64,000 bases of DNA from Maribacter forsetii DSM 18668 (GCF_000744105.1 NZ_JQLH01000001.1:3919001-3983000), one strand, 5' to 3'; positions 27,455 through 37,086 are shown, counted from the first letter of the stretch. The notes: generated by a model from the sequence alone, not told the origin. A program made the numbers and translations.

Positions 27455-28423
27455 TTATTCGGCTTTTTTCCATGCTTCTTGCAAAAAGGTCAAATCCTTT
27501 TTCATCTTGGCAAACACTTCTTTTTTATCCATTGTAATTTTCGTTGCACCATGTTCCGCTCCACCAAGATCATATTCTAAATGTAATGAAATGGGCACAT
27601 TGATCTTATATTTTTTAAGTAAAGAGAAATATCTATTAAAATCTACCATACCTTCCCCCAAAGGAGTATTAATAGGCTGCCACAAACCATCTTTCTTTCC
27701 CCATTTAAAATCTTTAATTACAATAGATTTTATATACGATTGAATACGACGCAAATCTAACTCCCAACTTTTTCCTCCTTCTACAACGGCATGTCTTATA
27801 TCATATTGACAACCTAAAAATTCACTATTTGTTTTTGAAAAAATTGTAGGCAAATCCCAAATTGGAGCACCCACATGATTACCCGCATGATTTTGGTAGC
27901 AACCAATAATCCCTAACTCTTTATTTAAGATTTCTAGATTTTTAGCTTCAGTGGCATATTGTAATAGAATTTCATCTATTGACTTATCTTCAGGATAGCT
28001 TAACCAACCGGTACGATAGTATTCAATTCCTAATGTACTAGCCGTCTTCAATACTTCTTGCTGACGAACATCTGTAATATCCCAAACGTTAGTGGTCATC
28101 ATTTTTGATGATAACCCAACTTTTTTCATAGCTTCTACTGCTGCCGGTAAATCTTCATTTACCTTTTCTGGCAAAATGTGTCCTTTTGGACGCACTGTTA
28201 GATCTAATCCATTAAATCCTATTTCTGCGGCTGCCGCAGACATCTCATTATAATCAAGAAATTGTAAATGCTTAGAAAAAAGGTGTACCTCAATAGCATC
28301 ATTTGCAGCAATTTTTGGCTTTAAAAAACTACCTTCTAATCGCACTAAAGGCAAGCCCGCCAACGCCATAGCTGATTTCTTGGTGAAATTCCTTCTAGAA
28401 ACACCTTTTTTATCTTCTCTCAT
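27455..28423 (-). CDS. Tat-exported sugar phosphate isomerase/epimerase-like TIM barrel (AP endonuclease 2 family)
   Basis: 322 residues. A twin-arginine signal is present (GVSRRNFTKKSAMALAGLP). The mature part is a xylose-isomerase-like TIM barrel: FNGLDLTVRPKGHILPE, YYRTGWLSY, GCYQNHAGNHVGAP, LGCQYDIRHAVVEGG and ISLHLEYDLGGAEHG supply the Glu/His/Asp residues typical of the metal site. Export of such a fold is common in Bacteroidota, but functions are mostly unassigned. It is the first gene of a pair with RraA. It is divergent from the PL6 operon and shares its control region, so co-regulation with alginate genes is possible. Confidence 0.8.
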   Translation of the reverse strand: MREDKKGVSRRNFTKKSAMALAGLPLVRLEGSFLKPKIAANDAIEVHLFSKHLQFLDYNEMSAAAAEIGFNGLDLTVRPKGHILPEKVNEDLPAAVEAMKKVGLSSKMMTTNVWDITDVRQQEVLKTASTLGIEYYRTGWLSYPEDKSIDEILLQYATEAKNLEILNKELGIIGCYQNHAGNHVGAPIWDLPTIFSKTNSEFLGCQYDIRHAVVEGGKSWELDLRRIQSYIKSIVIKDFKWGKKDGLWQPINTPLGEGMVDFNRYFSLLKKYKINVPISLHLEYDLGGAEHGATKITMDKKEVFAKMKKDLTFLQEAWKKAE

Positions 28424-28469
28424 TTTTAATATCCCTTTTATATTTTATCAATAGGTTTTGTGTTAATTA

Positions 28470-28524
28470 GTTGCCATTCTTACAAATATATGTATTTTTG
28501 GTCAACCAAACTGGTTAACCAGTT
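28470..28524 (+). promoter_or_regulatory. Alginate operon A promoter with tandem TGGTNNACCA operator
   Basis: A -33 element GTTG (28470-28473) is followed after 19 bp by the -7 element TATTTTTG (28493-28500). TGGTCAACCA (28499-28508) overlaps the -7 element, and TGGTTAACCA (28512-28521) starts exactly 13 bp later inside a perfect 16-bp palindrome AACTGGTTAACCAGTT (28509-28524). The box fits FadR-type GntR operators (TGGTnnnACCA-like). Repression by the GntR protein encoded at 50270 is the inference. Confidence 0.8.
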
Positions 28525-28595
28525 TATCCTGATTTCATAGTAAATCATACATCTAAACCTACATTTAGTTTCAAACCAGATTAATAACATATACA

Positions 28596-30917
28596 ATGAA
28601 AAAGTGTTTCTTATTATTAGCATTTGTTTTTCTACTGCTTTCCTGTGGTGAACAATCAAGCAGCAGTAGCGCAATTACGGTAAAGGATATTAATGAATTG
28701 AACACAGCAATTGCCGAGGCAAAACCTGGTGATGATATTGTTATGGCCAATGGAGATTGGAAAAACGTAAATATCAAATTTGTAGCATACGGTAATGAGA
28801 AAAACCCTATTACATTAAGAGCAGAAACCCCTGGTGAAGTTTTAATTACCGGTACTTCTGATCTAAAACTTGCAGGTGAGTATTTGAAAGTTAATGGTCT
28901 GTATTTCACTAACGGATCGTCTCCTTCTTCTGCGGTTATCGATTTTGGTATTAGTGAAGACTCGGTTGCTAACCATTGTAAAATCACCAATTCTGCTATT
29001 ATAGATTTTAATAAGGCACAACGAAATCAAACGGATTTATGGGTGTTATTCAAAGGGCGACACAATGAGCTAGACCATTGCTACATTGCCGGAAAATCTA
29101 ATAGAGGACCTACCGTTAGAATTGATTTGGCAGGTAATAATAGTATAAAGAATTACCATAAAATCACCAATAACTATTTTGGTCCTAGACCTCCAAAGGG
29201 CGGACCTAGTGCAGAAACCATACAACTGGGAAATAGCTTTACCTCTATGGCACCTAGTCATACCTTGGTAGCCAATAACTTTTTTGACCACTGTAACGGT
29301 GAAGTAGAGGTCATCTCTAGTAAAACCAATTTCAATGAATTTAGAAATAATGTGTTTTACAAGAGTGAAGGTTCTTTGGTTACAAGACATGGTAACTATT
29401 GTATTATTGACGGGAATGTTTTTATAGGGGATGAAAATTCTGAACAAATAGGCGGTGTTCGTTTAATTGGTACCGGACACTGGGTTACCAATAACTACTT
29501 CTACAATTTAAACGGACAAACATTTAGGAGCCCGCTTGCCGTAATGAACGGTATTCCAAAATCACCATTGAACAGATATTTACAAGTTACCGATGTTGTT
29601 GTTGCCAATAATTCTTGGGTAAATTGCGTGTCGCCTTGGCAATTTGGAGTAGGATCGAACACAGATCAAAAAGATATTTTACCTAAGTCAGAGATTAGAT
29701 CCGCAACACCTATACGAACAACCGTGGCAAATAATCTTATCTATAATGACAAAGGAGATAAGCAGCCTATTGTTACCCATGACTCTATAGATGGCATTAG
29801 ATTTAAAAGTAATGTCATTAATAATCAAGGAGTGATGTTTAAGGCGGTTGACGGACTTACCCAAAAAGATTTTGGTACTTCTATAGCTGATGGTAATATT
29901 TTAATGCCCGATAATTCATTAGCTGAATTTGAACTTTATAACGGATTTGAATTTGACCAGATCACGGCAGATTTATTCGGTAATTCTAGAGCTGACAATA
30001 ATATGGTTGGCGCTGTTATAGGTAAGCCTGTGAACAAAAAGGATATGATGGATGTATCTCTTTATGGAACTGACTGGTATGCTAACACAGCTTCTAAAAA
30101 CGAATCTGGCAAAACGCATTCAGCTGGTACAACAGATGAACTTGCAAATGTACTTTCAACTGCAAATAGCGGAGATACCATAACCTTAACCGCCCAACAA
30201 TACAGTATAACTTCTCCATTAAAAATTGATAAGTCAATAACTATAATGGCTGCTACACCAGAAGCAAAAGCAATTATTGAATATGAGGGAGCAGCTAAAA
30301 CTCCTGCATTTGAAATGAATCCTAAAGGGCAACTTACCCTTAAGAATATTCAACTAGTAGGAAACAAAGAACAGTACGCTTTTGCTAGTTTAAAAAACAA
30401 TATGTCCAGCCTTTATAATTTAAGCATCATTGATTGTGAAATATCGAATTTCGATTATGTTTTGAAAGCATATAAACTGTCGTTTTCAGAGTACATTACC
30501 TTTACTTCTACACAAATTAAGAATTGTGCAAATGGCATTGAACTGTCTGAAGAGACCGATGACAAAGGTGAATACAATGCTGAGAACATAACTATTGACA
30601 ATTGCTTATTTGATGGGGTTGCCAAGAACGTAATTGATTACTATAGAGGTGGGTACGATGAATCTACCGTTGGCGGTAATTTAATAGTAACCAATAGCAC
30701 ATTTACACATTGTGGATCAAAAGCTGAAGAAGGTCTACTTCTTAATACTTACGGAATCATTAATGTAAATCTTGCCAATAATAAATTCATTGACAACCCT
30801 GTAAAACTTGTTGCACGTTTATGGGGTGCAAAGAACAACAAGTCCTCTAACAATGAAATAAAAAATTCCGGAGAGTTGGTTGTACAAGAAAACCTTCCTC
30901 TTAAACTTATGTACTAA
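28596..30917 (+). CDS. PL6-family alginate lyase, lipoprotein, two beta-helix domains
   Basis: 773 residues. Lipobox LLLSC (Cys17) anchors it to the envelope. The N-terminal parallel beta-helix (about 25-400) holds the PL6 active site: E236 and E238 (GEVEV), catalytic K243 (ISSKT) and R264 (TRHGN), with the same E-x-E-x4-K and K+21=R spacing as the well-studied PL6 enzyme AlyGC. A second beta-helix fills about 510-760 (ETDDKGEYN, YRGGYDEST). Beta-elimination of alginate with Ca2+ as neutraliser is expected. It is the first gene of operon A, 72 bp after the operator, with the PL7 gene 23 bp downstream. Confidence 0.93.
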   Translation: MKKCFLLLAFVFLLLSCGEQSSSSSAITVKDINELNTAIAEAKPGDDIVMANGDWKNVNIKFVAYGNEKNPITLRAETPGEVLITGTSDLKLAGEYLKVNGLYFTNGSSPSSAVIDFGISEDSVANHCKITNSAIIDFNKAQRNQTDLWVLFKGRHNELDHCYIAGKSNRGPTVRIDLAGNNSIKNYHKITNNYFGPRPPKGGPSAETIQLGNSFTSMAPSHTLVANNFFDHCNGEVEVISSKTNFNEFRNNVFYKSEGSLVTRHGNYCIIDGNVFIGDENSEQIGGVRLIGTGHWVTNNYFYNLNGQTFRSPLAVMNGIPKSPLNRYLQVTDVVVANNSWVNCVSPWQFGVGSNTDQKDILPKSEIRSATPIRTTVANNLIYNDKGDKQPIVTHDSIDGIRFKSNVINNQGVMFKAVDGLTQKDFGTSIADGNILMPDNSLAEFELYNGFEFDQITADLFGNSRADNNMVGAVIGKPVNKKDMMDVSLYGTDWYANTASKNESGKTHSAGTTDELANVLSTANSGDTITLTAQQYSITSPLKIDKSITIMAATPEAKAIIEYEGAAKTPAFEMNPKGQLTLKNIQLVGNKEQYAFASLKNNMSSLYNLSIIDCEISNFDYVLKAYKLSFSEYITFTSTQIKNCANGIELSEETDDKGEYNAENITIDNCLFDGVAKNVIDYYRGGYDESTVGGNLIVTNSTFTHCGSKAEEGLLLNTYGIINVNLANNKFIDNPVKLVARLWGAKNNKSSNNEIKNSGELVVQENLPLKLMY

Positions 30918-30940
30918 TACCACGCAAAAATATATCACCT

Positions 30941-31993
30941 ATGAAAAAATCAATAATTACCATCATAGCAGTTGTAGCTTTATTTGCCTGTAAAGACAAC
31001 TCAAAGAAAACTTCTGACACAACTGAAACATCCATTACCGATAGTGTAATGGCCACTACATACCCTAGCGATGTTATCCCTTTTATGGATGAGTGGAAAA
31101 TTCTCTTAGGTGATGGCACCTATGAAGATAATCTTAAGGATTACGCTAAAGATGATTTCTTTTATGTAGCCAATGACGGAAAAACGGATTGGGTAGTTTA
31201 CAAAACACCTAACAGTGGTATTACCTCAAGAACGTCTAGTAACACCAGAACTGAGTTAGGTCAAAAGGCACATTGGATACCTGAAACAGGTGGGAAATTA
31301 ACCGGAACTTTAAAAGTACAACACGTATCTACCTCTGGTGATGCTAGAGTTGCAGCTTCCTATGCTGTTGTAGTAGGACAAATTCATAGTGATGAAGGTC
31401 ACGAAAATGAACCTATAAAGATATTCTACAAGAAATTTCCCGGACATACAAAAGGTTCTGTTTTCTGGAATTATGAAATCAACACAGAAGGTGACAATTC
31501 AAAAAGATGGGATTACTCATCAGCTGTTTGGGGCAATGAAATGTCCGTTGTGGGATCAGATGCAACCACCGCTCCAGAAGAACCTAAAAATGGTATTGAA
31601 CTTGGCGAAGAGTTCAGCTATGAAATCAATGTTTACAAAGGCATCATGTACCTAACTTTTACAAGTGAAGGTCATGAAACCGTAAAATTCACCAAAAACC
31701 TATTGGCGTCTGAATTCACTAAAACCTTACCTGAGCAAATTAAAACACTATATGCCTCAATAGGGCGTGATGGTCTGGAACGCGAAAATGCATATGCTGG
31801 TGAGATTCAGTATTTCAAACAAGGGGCATACAACCAAACCAATGGTAAATCTCCTGAAGATAATATCGTATGGAGTACTGGCGCCGATACTTATGATGGC
31901 GATATCGCAAAGCAATATGCAAATGGTGATTATGCAGAAGTTTGGTTTAGAGAAGCAACGGTAGGCGCAGGAACTTTACCTGTTGAAGAGTAA
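30941..31993 (+). CDS. PL7-family alginate lyase, lipoprotein
   Basis: 350 residues. Lipobox ALFAC (Cys17). A short Ser/Thr linker leads to the beta-jelly-roll lyase domain (about 45-345). The three PL7 signatures are visible: RTELG at 103-107, QIH at 147-149 and YFKQGAYNQ at 291-299. The first signature usually ends in Arg (RTELR); here it ends in Gly. Catalytic His149 and Tyr297 are retained. The enzyme cuts alginate, possibly with exo or oligomer preference. It lies directly behind PL6 and should be co-transcribed. Confidence 0.9.
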   Translation: MKKSIITIIAVVALFACKDNSKKTSDTTETSITDSVMATTYPSDVIPFMDEWKILLGDGTYEDNLKDYAKDDFFYVANDGKTDWVVYKTPNSGITSRTSSNTRTELGQKAHWIPETGGKLTGTLKVQHVSTSGDARVAASYAVVVGQIHSDEGHENEPIKIFYKKFPGHTKGSVFWNYEINTEGDNSKRWDYSSAVWGNEMSVVGSDATTAPEEPKNGIELGEEFSYEINVYKGIMYLTFTSEGHETVKFTKNLLASEFTKTLPEQIKTLYASIGRDGLERENAYAGEIQYFKQGAYNQTNGKSPEDNIVWSTGADTYDGDIAKQYANGDYAEVWFREATVGAGTLPVEE

Positions 31994-32078
31994 ATTAAAA
32001 CTGAAGATTGATTTAAAATCTTTGCATCACTTTATTTTTTTAAATTAATTACAAATTGACACCCTAAGAGATATCCGC

Positions 32079-33296
32079 ATGAAAATAACCGATATAAAAG
32101 TTTTTGTTTGTTGTCCTGGTCGCAATTTTGTTACTGTTAAAATCATAACGGAAGATGGTACTTATGGTCTTGGAGACGCTACCTTAAATGGTAGGGAAAT
32201 GGCGGTAGTCACGTATTTAGAAGAACACATTACTCCATGTCTTTTAGGCAAAGATGCGCATCAAATTGAAGATATTTGGAACTACTTATACAAAGGTGCT
32301 TACTGGCAGAACGGTGCAGTAAGTATAGCCGCTATTGCTGCAATAGATATGGCTCTTTGGGATATTAAGGCAAAGCTTGCAAATATGCCTGTTTACCAAC
32401 TATTGGGAGGTAAAAGCAGAAAAGGTGTTACTATTTATGGTCATGCAAATGGTGAAAGTATAGACGAGGTACTTCAAAACCTTGGCACTATGATCAAAGA
32501 AGGTTATAAAGCGGTTAGACTACAGTGTACCATCCCCAAAACCAAAGGTACTTATGGTACCATGGAAGGCAAAAAAAATTATTACGAATTACAAGGCAAT
32601 AGACCTTTGCCACCAGAGCAAGAATGGTCTACCAGTAAATACATGAATTTTATTCCCGAGCTTTTTAAACAGGCTAGAGAGAAATTTGGTTACGACATTG
32701 CCCTTTGTCATGATGTACATAGTAGATTAACACCTATTGAAGCTGCCCGACTTTGTAAACTTTTAGAACCTTACAAGCTTCTTTTTATAGAGGATGCGGT
32801 TACCACAGAAAACACCGAAGGCTATAAAATAATTAGAGAACATACCGATACACCCTTGGCTACAGGTGAAAAATTCAATACCATTTGGGACGCGAAAGAA
32901 ATGATACAGAACCAATGGATTGATTACGTGCGTACCGCAATTACTCATGGTGGCGGATTAACGCCTTTAAAAAAGTTAGCCGACTTTGCTTCGTTATACC
33001 ATGTAAGAATGGCTCCGCATGGTGCGCCAGACCTGTCCCCTATTTGCTTAATGGCACACATGCATTTTAATCTATGGGCTTCCAATTTTGGTGTGCAAGA
33101 ATTTATTGGTTTTGGCACACCTGAACTCAATGAAGTTTTTAAATATGACATTGAGTTAAAAGATGGCTTGTTATATATGGAAGATAAGCCAGGTTGGGGA
33201 GTAGATTTTAACGAAGAAGCTGCTGCAAAATACCCTTACAAGCGCTCATACCTTCCCGTTAGCCGTTTAGAAGATGGCACGTTATGGAACTGGTAA
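32079..33296 (+). CDS. Mannonate dehydratase-like enolase-superfamily protein (RspA/ManD type)
   Basis: 405 residues. The ManD-type layout is clear: N-terminal capping domain (MKITDIKVFVCCPG), 20s loop (TLNGREMAVV), VRLQC, then the barrel with HDVHSRL near residue 210, LFIEDAV, ATGEKFNTIWD (metal ligands Asp/Glu/Glu), and RMAPHGAPDLSPICLMA with the catalytic His. The end GWGVDFNEE...SYLPVSRLEDGTLWNW is also typical. D-mannonate dehydratase makes KDG, the same intermediate that alginate breakdown makes, so it joins the pathway at KdgK. Members of the family vary in activity on mannonate versus gluconate. Confidence 0.88.
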   Translation: MKITDIKVFVCCPGRNFVTVKIITEDGTYGLGDATLNGREMAVVTYLEEHITPCLLGKDAHQIEDIWNYLYKGAYWQNGAVSIAAIAAIDMALWDIKAKLANMPVYQLLGGKSRKGVTIYGHANGESIDEVLQNLGTMIKEGYKAVRLQCTIPKTKGTYGTMEGKKNYYELQGNRPLPPEQEWSTSKYMNFIPELFKQAREKFGYDIALCHDVHSRLTPIEAARLCKLLEPYKLLFIEDAVTTENTEGYKIIREHTDTPLATGEKFNTIWDAKEMIQNQWIDYVRTAITHGGGLTPLKKLADFASLYHVRMAPHGAPDLSPICLMAHMHFNLWASNFGVQEFIGFGTPELNEVFKYDIELKDGLLYMEDKPGWGVDFNEEAAAKYPYKRSYLPVSRLEDGTLWNW

Positions 33297-33334
33297 ATTA
33301 TCCGATAAACAATAAATAGTTAATAAGGCTACAG

Positions 33335-34474
33335 ATGGACAAAAAATTAAAAGTATTGATTTCAGGAACCGGTTTTGCCGGTCAAGGGCATACAGATGCC
33401 TTTAGAGCTGTTGGTACCGAGGTTGTTGGTATTGTTGGTAGAACACCAAATGTGGTAAGTGATGTAGCAAAAAAAATGAATATCCCGTATTCTGGAACAG
33501 ATTGGCAACAAGCATTAAATGACTGTAAACCAGATATTGTTTCTATTGCAACACCAGGCGGGGCACATTACAAAACCATTAAACAAGCTATTGAATTTGG
33601 TTGTCATGTATTCAGTGATAAACCATTAACGGATACCGGTGAGTCAGCATTGGAACTATACGAACTGGCAAAAAAGAAAAATATAAAAACTGCATTTGCT
33701 TCTAGCTTTAGGTATATGCCATGTGTTATTTATGCAAAGCAATTAGTGGCAAACGGCAGTATTGGCGAACCGGTAGAAGCCGAATTTATATCGCATTTTA
33801 ATCTTGAGCGAGACATACCCTTTGGTTGGTCTCACCGTAAAGAAGATGGTGGCGGAAGATTGAATAATAACTTTACCCACATGATGTCTATTGCAACTTC
33901 TGTAATTGGCGAAAACATACTGTCCATTTTTGGCGAAGTTCGTGATGATTTAGGAAAAGCGCCCATTGTTGAAGGGGTACATAATTTTAAAACTAGACGC
34001 GATCATATCCCTAAAGATCTTAACGACCCATCGTTAAAATGGGGCGAAAGTAACGTAGAATGGTCATACACCGTACTGGCTAAGCTAGAAAGCAATATAG
34101 CCGAAAAACCCGTTTCTGTTCTGTTTAAACATGGCGGACTAAACCCTAGGTTCAATGAAGACCATATTGTGTTCTACGGTACAAAAGGCGCCATTTACAT
34201 TAAGGGTCACTACGGTATGGGTCCATTATATATTTGGGACGAAAATAAAACTTGGAAAGAACTCTCTTTACCGCAAGAAATAATTGACGACCAACCAAAA
34301 GTCGAAGGAGATACTGAACGTAATTGGCAGTATTTAGCAAGAGAGTTTGTTAAAGATATTAAAGGTGAACCTTTCACCTATTATCAATCTTTTAAAGAAG
34401 GTAGTCTTTACCAAAGACTTATTGATATTATTAGAACAAATGACAACTGGACAGATGTTCGTCATTTACAATAA
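33335..34474 (+). CDS. Gfo/Idh/MocA-family NAD(P)-dependent oxidoreductase
   Basis: 379 residues. The Rossmann motif is ISGTGFAGQGH (9-19). The usual EKP reads DKPL (about 90-93). The C-terminal domain has GGGRLNNNFTHMMS with the conserved His. There is no export signal, so it is cytoplasmic. It is placed between mannonate dehydratase and the SSS symporter, 38 bp and 11 bp away. A sugar-acid or keto-sugar oxidoreductase that supplies or uses the ManD substrate is a sensible guess. The reaction cannot be read from the sequence. Confidence 0.85.
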   Translation: MDKKLKVLISGTGFAGQGHTDAFRAVGTEVVGIVGRTPNVVSDVAKKMNIPYSGTDWQQALNDCKPDIVSIATPGGAHYKTIKQAIEFGCHVFSDKPLTDTGESALELYELAKKKNIKTAFASSFRYMPCVIYAKQLVANGSIGEPVEAEFISHFNLERDIPFGWSHRKEDGGGRLNNNFTHMMSIATSVIGENILSIFGEVRDDLGKAPIVEGVHNFKTRRDHIPKDLNDPSLKWGESNVEWSYTVLAKLESNIAEKPVSVLFKHGGLNPRFNEDHIVFYGTKGAIYIKGHYGMGPLYIWDENKTWKELSLPQEIIDDQPKVEGDTERNWQYLAREFVKDIKGEPFTYYQSFKEGSLYQRLIDIIRTNDNWTDVRHLQ

Positions 34475-34485
34475 ATAAGAAAACC

Positions 34486-36234
34486 ATGTTTTATGACTAC
34501 CTAGTAATTGCCCTTTATTTTGTTCTAATACTTGTCATAGGTGTTGTCTTTTCGCGAATGGCCAGCAAATCTACAAGTGATTATTTTCGTGGTGGTGGTA
34601 GAATGCTATGGTGGATGGTAGGTTCAACTGCATTTATGGCACAATTTTCAGCAGTTACTTTTACGGGTGCCGCTGGTAAGGCTTTTGCTGATGGCTTTGC
34701 AATTAGCGCCGTATATATTGGCAATACATTTGCTTTCTTTTGTGGCTGGGCTTTCTTTGCCCACAGATTTAGGCAAATGAGGGTAGATACCCCTACAGAA
34801 GCAATAAAAAATCGTTTTGGACCTAAAAACGAAACTTTCTTTTCATGGGCGTTAATTGTATTTTCTTTCTTGAATGCCGGCGTTTGGCTAAATGCACTAG
34901 GAGTCTTTACAAGTGCTGTTTTTGATGCTGATATTTCATTGACTATCGTAGCAATTGGGCTCACCGTACTTTTTGTATCCGTATTATCTGGAGCTTGGGG
35001 AGTTGTAGCTTCCGACTTTGTGCAAACCTTGGTGGTTGCCGTGGTGTCTATTGCATGTGCAGTTGTTGCATTAGTAAAAATAGGCGGTCCTACGGAATTG
35101 GTAAATAATTTTCCAGGCGGCTTCTTTATAGGTCCAAATATGAACTATCCGTTAATTTTAATCGGAACCTTTATCTTTTTTTTACCAAAACAAATTATAA
35201 CGATGATGAATCTTCATGATTCATTTCGGTTTTTAAATGCAAAAGATTCTTTTAACGCACGTAAGGCTTCTTTGCTAGCAATGACGCTAATGGGAGTTGG
35301 AACTATCATTTGGTTTATTCCGCCTTGGGCTGCAGCTACACTTTATCCTGATGCAGCTACCAATTATTCCCAACTAGGGAACAAAGCAGCAGATGCCGTT
35401 TATTTGGTATTTGCTAGAAATGCAATGCCCATTGGTACGGTAGGCTTATTAATGGCCGCCCTATTTGCAGCTTCAATGTCTTCAATGGACTCTGCGTTGA
35501 ACAAAAATGCGGGTATCTTTATTAGAAGTATCTACCAACCGTTTTTGGCGAAGAGAAACAAGCAGACCGAAGACAAAAAACTGTTACGTATTAGCCAAGT
35601 TGTAAGTTTCATTAGTGGTATAGGTGTTATTTTAGCTGCACTTTATTTTGCCTCTCTAAAAGAACTTAGCTTATTTGAGCTTATGATGTCAGTATCAACA
35701 ATGATACAGATGCCAATGATGATACCGTTACTTTTAGCAATCGTTTTAAAAAGAACGCCACAATGGGCACCATGGGCCACAATCGTGGTAGGATTATTTG
35801 TGTCTTACTTCATTGCCAATATATTTACTGCAGAAGATTTTGTATCCATATTCGGCATAGAATCCCTTACCAGGCGAGAAATTATTGACATGAACATAAT
35901 TTTGACCATTGCCGGTCATGTTTTTATTACCGCAGGATTTTTCTGGGCAACCACCTTATTTTACAAAGAGGAAAATGACAAAAATAAAGTTGCCACAGAC
36001 AGTTTTTTCAAAGATTTAGAAACTCCTGTAATTGCAGATGACCTACAAGATGAGGTAGACCGTCAACAAAGAATAAAACTAGGCAATATGGTTATGGTCA
36101 TGAGCTTAGGTATTTTACTTATGGCTTTGATACCAAATCCGTTTTGGGGGCGAATTATGTTTGCCACTTGCGCATTGATTATAGCTTGTCTAGGCTTTTT
36201 ATTAAAACGCAGCGCAGTTTCAAAAAACATGTAA
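34486..36234 (+). CDS. Sodium:solute symporter (SSS family)
   Basis: 582 residues with about 13-14 membrane helices. SSS-family signs include YFRGGGRMLWWMVGSTAFMAQFSAVTFTGAAGKAFADG near the N-terminus, GAWGVVASDFVQTLVV, and AALFAASMSSMDSALNKNAGIF with the Ser pair that binds Na+. A cytoplasmic segment at about 490-525 separates the last helices. In this locus the likely cargo is an alginate-derived uronate monomer or short oligomer. It is part of operon A. Together with the MFS carrier and the Nramp-like protein there are three inner-membrane carriers in the locus. Confidence 0.9.
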   Translation: MFYDYLVIALYFVLILVIGVVFSRMASKSTSDYFRGGGRMLWWMVGSTAFMAQFSAVTFTGAAGKAFADGFAISAVYIGNTFAFFCGWAFFAHRFRQMRVDTPTEAIKNRFGPKNETFFSWALIVFSFLNAGVWLNALGVFTSAVFDADISLTIVAIGLTVLFVSVLSGAWGVVASDFVQTLVVAVVSIACAVVALVKIGGPTELVNNFPGGFFIGPNMNYPLILIGTFIFFLPKQIITMMNLHDSFRFLNAKDSFNARKASLLAMTLMGVGTIIWFIPPWAAATLYPDAATNYSQLGNKAADAVYLVFARNAMPIGTVGLLMAALFAASMSSMDSALNKNAGIFIRSIYQPFLAKRNKQTEDKKLLRISQVVSFISGIGVILAALYFASLKELSLFELMMSVSTMIQMPMMIPLLLAIVLKRTPQWAPWATIVVGLFVSYFIANIFTAEDFVSIFGIESLTRREIIDMNIILTIAGHVFITAGFFWATTLFYKEENDKNKVATDSFFKDLETPVIADDLQDEVDRQQRIKLGNMVMVMSLGILLMALIPNPFWGRIMFATCALIIACLGFLLKRSAVSKNM

Positions 36235-36252
36235 TACTTCATAAAAAACTTA

Positions 36253-37086
36253 ATGACCATACAACGCAAACAGTTATCGCTTCTATTTTTGCTTTTACTA
36301 GCATTAAACAGTTGTACGGAAAAAAAGCTTCAACTATCTCATGGCATCGATGAATCTGCTGGTGGCGGTCCTTCTTATATTATTTCTACACCACGGGCAA
36401 CATATTATCTAGAGAAGGAAGGCGGTGGTCTATCAAGCATGATCGACAAAAACGGTGTTGACTGGATTGGTTTTCACAACAAAGAAGGCTCTCGCCATAA
36501 AGGGGAATACAGAGGCTTTCCTAATGCAATTCATAAGCAAGACGGAAGCTACTTTCATGCCATGAACGCAGGTACGGATAATTCTAATTCTGTTGTGAAG
36601 CTTCAAACAGATGATCACATTCGTATTACGTTTACTTCAGATAATAAGCAATGGGAAGGGCAATGGGATTTTTATTTAGATAGGTGTGATTTCACCATGA
36701 CCAAAATTAGTCCAGGCTACAACTATTGGATTCAATATGAAGGGGTACCTGGTGGACAAATGGATGATTCGGATTTTTGGTATGCTTCCATAGACAATAA
36801 AAAACACGCTATTACAGAATCGTTTAACGGTGATTTACCTTCACCCGAATGGATGGCATTTGGTGATGAAAATTCACCGCTCATGCTCTATATGCTGCAT
36901 CATAAAGATGACGAACATCCAGATAATTATGTACAAAGACCAGATATGACCGTACTAGGTTTTGGAAGGCAAAATGGAAAATCTACAACTAAACACCTGA
37001 ACAGCCCGCAAACTTTTTCTATTGGCTTTCTTCCTTTTAAAAAGTATACGTCTGTTGAGAGTTCCATACGGAAAATACTAGATTAA
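36253..37086 (+). CDS. Lipoprotein of unknown function in the alginate locus
   Basis: 277 residues. Lipobox LALNSC (Cys21). The mature part is rich in beta strands and aromatic residues: ATYYLEKEGGGLSSMIDKNGVDWIGFHNKEGSRHKGEYRGFPNA, WEGQWDFYLDRCDFTM, YNYWIQYEGVPGGQMDDSDFWYA. It has the look of a carbohydrate-active beta-sandwich or mutarotase-like protein, with His, Glu, Arg and Tyr residues that could be catalytic. I cannot match it to a known lyase or epimerase family. It is the last gene of operon A, 18 bp after the symporter gene, so it is probably involved in alginate or uronate processing in the envelope. Confidence 0.75.
   Translation: MTIQRKQLSLLFLLLLALNSCTEKKLQLSHGIDESAGGGPSYIISTPRATYYLEKEGGGLSSMIDKNGVDWIGFHNKEGSRHKGEYRGFPNAIHKQDGSYFHAMNAGTDNSNSVVKLQTDDHIRITFTSDNKQWEGQWDFYLDRCDFTMTKISPGYNYWIQYEGVPGGQMDDSDFWYASIDNKKHAITESFNGDLPSPEWMAFGDENSPLMLYMLHHKDDEHPDNYVQRPDMTVLGFGRQNGKSTTKHLNSPQTFSIGFLPFKKYTSVESSIRKILD

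Noticed and set aside
28571..28990. Minus-strand ORF over the start of PL6
   Set aside because: It covers the antisense of a clear lyase gene and its sequence has no recognisable domain.
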